From Archangium gephyra (GTDB lineage: Bacteria; Myxococcota; Myxococcia; Myxococcales; Myxococcaceae), in assembly GCA_003243425.1 (NCBI GenBank), contig QFQP01000009.1:137501-201500 (forward strand): a stretch of DNA of 64,000 nt, written 5' to 3'. The notes below the pieces were generated by a model. The model was not told where the DNA came from and searched no databases. It saw nothing but the letters and a program-made list of their open reading frames with translations. This document shows, piece by piece, positions 60,937 through 64,000 of this stretch; position 1 is the stretch's first letter; every line of letters starts with the position of its first letter. The translations under genes and the position numbers were made by a program.

Positions 60937-63900
60937 GCGCTCGGCGTGGTGCGCGTGGAGGACAGCTCCGCGTCGAAGGCGCGCGCGAGCGTGCTGCTCA
61001 CCGTGCATTGGTAGCCGCTGAGTCTCGCGACGAGCGTGCCGTCGGCTTCGAGGAGCTCGACGTCGGACGTGACCGTCGCCCCTTCCACCGATCGCACCTT
61101 CACCGTCGCGCGCAGCAGCGTGCTCTTCGGCTCGGCGAACCAGCGCAGCGTCTCGAGCCGCGTCGGAAGCGACGGAGCGCCGAGGCGAGCACGCGTCCAC
61201 ACGATGAGCGCCTGAAAGACGCCGTCGATGGTGAGCGGGTCGAGCGTCCACTTCTTCGCGCTGCCGGTGAGCAGCTGCTCGGTGGTGGGGTTGGCCCGCA
61301 GCGTGAGCGTCATGCCTTCTTCCCCGAGCCCGTCGATGGCGACGATCGCCTCGAGCGAGCGGCCGTGGAAGAGCTGCTCACGGTAGATGGTGTCGATCGA
61401 GGTGCCGAAGGGCGCGAGGCCGTTGATGGACAGCGACGCATCGGGCCGAGGACCCGCGGAGCCGAACTTGGCGAGGGCGCGCACATGAACCTGGTCCTTC
61501 GCGTTGCGCAGCTCGATGGGCATGGCGCCGTTGGCGTCGAGCGGCCCAGTCCACACCGCGACGGCTTCTGCGGCACCGTCGAGGGTCACGCCCTTGAGCA
61601 CACGCACGTCTTCGATGGCCTGCAGCACGATGCCGGACACACCCGACTTCGCGACGGACGCGAACCATTCGATCACCAGCGCGAGCGGAACGACGGAGCG
61701 GCCAGCGAGACGGTGATCAGCCAGCACCGGCCACTGCGGATCGAGCTGCTCGATGCGCGCGAGCGACCAATTGGCCTCGAACTCAGCGCCGAAGCCCGAA
61801 CCGAGGACCACTTCGACGCCCGAGTTCGACGACGCCAGCGCCTCGTCGACGAAGGCCCTGGCGCCGGCCGCGAGCGGAATCAACGACACGCCTTCTGCGC
61901 GGAAGGTGGCTTCGAGCGCGCTCGTCACCATGCCACCGGCCCACGGGCCCCAATCGAGCGCGACCACGCGTGCATGCGGACGCTTCGCGGCTTCGGCCTG
62001 TGCCATGGAGACCAGGGCCTGGTTCGCGACGGCGTAGTCGCTCTGACCGCGACGACCGAAGCGGCCCGACACGGAAGCGAAGAGCGCGATCAACGTGAGG
62101 TCGTCGCTGCGTGTGGCGTCGAGCAGTGCGGCGAGCCCCGAGAGCTTGGGGTCGAGCACCTGATCGAAATCGTCGTCGCGCTTGTCTTCGATGCGCTTGT
62201 CACGCAGCACGCCGGCGCCGTGGACGATGCCGCGAATCGGGCCGAGTGAACGGGCGTCTTGCATCACTGCCGCCACGGCGGCCGCGTCACGAACGTCGAC
62301 CTGACGGTACTCGGCGCGCAGCCCCAGTGAGCGCAGCGCCTCGAGGCTGGCGCGAATGTCGCGCGCGGCGAGAATTCCGCGCGTGAGCTCACCGAGTTGC
62401 TTCGGGCTCGGGCGCTGACCAGCCGGTGCGCGCTCGAGGAGCGCCTTCTTGAGTGACGCGTCGTCGTGCGCTGCCGCGAGCCACGGCTCTTCCGGCGTGG
62501 GCGCGGGCGATCGGCCGAGCAGCACCAACGTGGCGCCCGTCTCCTTCGCGAGCTCGCGGGCGCAGTCGGACGTCACGCCGCGAGCGCCCCCAGTCACGAG
62601 CACGACGTCGCCCTTCGTGAGGCGCGCGCGTTCAGGAATCGGCGCTGTGGAGCGCAGGCCCAGCGTCATGCGGCCCACCGGACCGAGGCCGATTTCAGCG
62701 GGGCCATCGGTGGTGAGTTCCTCGAGCAGCGCGGCGGCACTCTTCGCTGCAGACCAGTCGGCGACGAGGTCGATCGCGCGGGAGCGGACTTCAGGCCACT
62801 CATACTGCAGCGACTTGGAGACGCCGTGGAGACCGCCGTCGACGGAACCAACATGGTTTCCAAGGAAACCAAAAGCCCCATCGCGCACGGTGACCGTCGC
62901 GAAGAAGGCGTTCGCCGAGCCGCGGAGTGGGTGGGAGACGTCCCGCGCGAGTGCGAGCGCCTGCTTGAGGTGCGCGCTGGTGACGATGCTCGGAGCGAGG
63001 AGCACGACGCCGCCCAACTGCGCCGCGGGCAGCGGTGTTCCGAGCGCATGCGCGATGGTGGCGACGCCCACACGCTCGAAGGCCGACGTGAGCGCAGCTG
63101 CGAGCTCGCCGTCGCCCGAGAGCAGCACGGGACTCGTCGGGAGCTTCACGGCCGTGCCGCCGGGCGCCGGCGCGCGAACGGGCACGACGGCGCGACGAGA
63201 AACGGCGCTCTCCGTCTCGATGCGAAGCGCAGGGGCGATTGGTGAGAGCGGCTGCTTCTCGACCGCCTGCGTGGTGGTCGTCGACGAAATGAAGTCGCGG
63301 ACCTGCGCGAGCGTCTTGAGCCCGGCGAGCTTCTCGGGGTTGACCGACGGCGCGTTCGGAATGCGACGCGAGAGCAGCGAGAGAATCTCGACGCGCTTGA
63401 TGGAGTCGATGCCGAGGTCGGCCTCGAGGTCCATGTCGACGTTCAGCGTCTCGGCCGGGTAGCCGGTGAGCTCACTGACCGTCGAAAGAAGCGTGGCGGT
63501 CACGTCGACAGACGCCGATCGCGCGGCCACAGGTGCTCCAACCGCCGCCGCGATGAAGTCGTGGACCTGCTGCAGCGACTTGAGACCACCGAGCTTCTCC
63601 GGGTTCACCGACGGCGCGTTGGGAATGCGGCGAGACAGCAGCGAGAGAATCTCCACGCGCTTGATGGAGTCGATGCCGAGGTCGGCCTCGAGGTCCATCG
63701 ACAGGTTCAGCGTGTCGGTCGGGTAGCCGGTCAGCTCGCTCACCGTCGCGAGGAGCGTCGAGGTCACGTCGACGGAGGGTGATGGCGCGGCGGCTGGCGC
63801 CGGAGCTCCAACCGACGACGCGATGAAGTCATGAACCTGCTGCAGCGACTTGAGCCCGCCGAGCTTCTCCGGGTTCACCGACGGCGCGTTGGGAATGCGG

Positions 63901-64000
63901 CGAGACAGCAGCGAGAGGATTTCCACGCGCTTGATGGAGTCGATGCCGAGGTCGGCCTCGAGGTCCATGTTCAGCGAGAGCGTGTCGACGGGGTAGCCGG
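60933..64000 (-). CDS. PUFA synthase subunit, PfaA-type, C-terminal part (ACPs-KR-DH)
   Basis: About 1021 codons are visible; the 5' end (expected KS and malonyl transferase) lies beyond the right edge. In translation order: three tandem acyl-carrier domains with LGIDSIKRVEIL serine sites, and a structural half-reductase region. A ketoreductase follows with VLVTGGARGVTSD, FASVSG and catalytic tyrosine in QSDYAVANQAL, then a double hot-dog dehydratase with DHRLAGRSVVPLAL and LDPLTIDGVFQALIVW. This is the PfaA order ACPn-KR-DH. The stop overlaps the ATG of the PfaC-like gene (ATGA). More ACP copies may lie outside the window. Confidence 0.93.
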   Translation of the reverse strand, partial: GYPVDTLSLNMDLEADLGIDSIKRVEILSLLSRRIPNAPSVNPEKLGGLKSLQQVHDFIASSVGAPAPAAAPSPSVDVTSTLLATVSELTGYPTDTLNLSMDLEADLGIDSIKRVEILSLLSRRIPNAPSVNPEKLGGLKSLQQVHDFIAAAVGAPVAARSASVDVTATLLSTVSELTGYPAETLNVDMDLEADLGIDSIKRVEILSLLSRRIPNAPSVNPEKLAGLKTLAQVRDFISSTTTTQAVEKQPLSPIAPALRIETESAVSRRAVVPVRAPAPGGTAVKLPTSPVLLSGDGELAAALTSAFERVGVATIAHALGTPLPAAQLGGVVLLAPSIVTSAHLKQALALARDVSHPLRGSANAFFATVTVRDGAFGFLGNHVGSVDGGLHGVSKSLQYEWPEVRSRAIDLVADWSAAKSAAALLEELTTDGPAEIGLGPVGRMTLGLRSTAPIPERARLTKGDVVLVTGGARGVTSDCARELAKETGATLVLLGRSPAPTPEEPWLAAAHDDASLKKALLERAPAGQRPSPKQLGELTRGILAARDIRASLEALRSLGLRAEYRQVDVRDAAAVAAVMQDARSLGPIRGIVHGAGVLRDKRIEDKRDDDFDQVLDPKLSGLAALLDATRSDDLTLIALFASVSGRFGRRGQSDYAVANQALVSMAQAEAAKRPHARVVALDWGPWAGGMVTSALEATFRAEGVSLIPLAAGARAFVDEALASSNSGVEVVLGSGFGAEFEANWSLARIEQLDPQWPVLADHRLAGRSVVPLALVIEWFASVAKSGVSGIVLQAIEDVRVLKGVTLDGAAEAVAVWTGPLDANGAMPIELRNAKDQVHVRALAKFGSAGPRPDASLSINGLAPFGTSIDTIYREQLFHGRSLEAIVAIDGLGEEGMTLTLRANPTTEQLLTGSAKKWTLDPLTIDGVFQALIVWTRARLGAPSLPTRLETLRWFAEPKSTLLRATVKVRSVEGATVTSDVELLEADGTLVARLSGYQCTVSSTLARAFDAELSSTRTTPSA
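63284..64000 (-). repeat. Tandem acyl-carrier-protein repeats (at least three)
   Basis: Three carrier units start with MDLEADLGIDSIKRVEIL at 63968, 63698 and 63434, giving periods of 270 and 264 bp. Phosphopantetheine serines are encoded near 63936, 63666 and 63402. The first two units are almost identical at DNA level through NPEKLGGLKSLQQVHDFIA; the third differs slightly (LAGLKTLAQVRDFIS). Linkers are Ala/Pro-rich. The array continues to the right edge. Confidence 0.9.

Noticed and set aside
60937..61251. An extended start of the PfaC-like protein
   Set aside because: The extra 105 codons overlap the end of the PfaA-like gene out of frame; the family start is the KS opening MKSQRAIAIVG.
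63284..64000. CRISPR-like regular repeats
   Set aside because: The period is 264-270 bp and the units code for acyl-carrier domains.

Overview
The window is high-GC, densely packed bacterial DNA that looks myxobacterial (Myxococcota). The lineage clues are a DUF2378 (TIGR02265) protein, a family I know as a Myxococcus paralogue group; several hybrid histidine kinases; a LURP-one-like protein; a PUFA synthase; and many lipoproteins with Ala/Pro-rich linkers. Genes are commonly joined by 4-bp ATGA or GTGA stop/start overlaps, and no gap between genes exceeds about 170 bp. I see no tRNA, rRNA, CRISPR array, insertion sequence or integrase.

Layout. Positions 1-13 kb: the 3' part of hemB, two short-chain dehydrogenases, a membrane glycosyltransferase pair, a PIG-L deacetylase lipoprotein, a membrane sulfatase, and a large membrane-anchored AAA ATPase coupled to a hyaluronan-synthase-like GT2. 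Positions 13-17.5 kb: an OmpA lipoprotein, then a plus-strand four-gene operon (NTF2-like, Rieske oxygenase, membrane desaturase, and a fusion of a PAP2 phosphatase with a squalene/phytoene-synthase-like domain). Positions 17.5-25 kb: a glycoside hydrolase lipoprotein, a broken di-heme peroxidase remnant, and a complete RND efflux pump. Positions 25-31.5 kb: a YdeI-like protein, a frameshifted metallopeptidase, a phytochelatin-synthase-like protein, an acetyltransferase, and a single-chain fusion of topoisomerase III with RecQ helicase. Positions 31.6-36.7 kb: a signalling operon (REC-kinase, CheR, large hybrid kinase) whose last gene carries a nonsense codon and a frameshift. Positions 36.7-49.1 kb, all minus strand: an 11-repeat Ig-like lipoprotein, a propeller lipoprotein, DUF2378, a hybrid kinase, LigD, and two ArsA-type ATPases.

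Positions 49.2-64 kb hold the most notable system. A minus-strand operon runs from beyond the right edge: a PfaA-type PUFA synthase (tandem ACPs, KR, DH), a PfaC-type PUFA synthase (KS, CLF, AT, four hot-dog dehydratase domains), then oleA, oleB, oleC, oleD and a small VF530-family gene. Nearly every junction overlaps; the exception is a 9-bp gap between oleA and oleB. A phosphopantetheinyl transferase, the expected activator of the ACPs, lies convergently at its end. The inferred logic is that the PUFA synthase builds a polyunsaturated acyl chain on the ACPs, OleA condenses two such chains head-to-head, and OleD, OleC and OleB reduce, lactonise and decarboxylate the product into a long polyunsaturated olefin. 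The enoyl reductase (PfaD) is not in the window.

Other points worth attention are the Top3-RecQ fusion, the PAP2/prenyl-synthase operon, and the two adjacent ArsA-like ATPases whose P-loops have lost complementary lysines.
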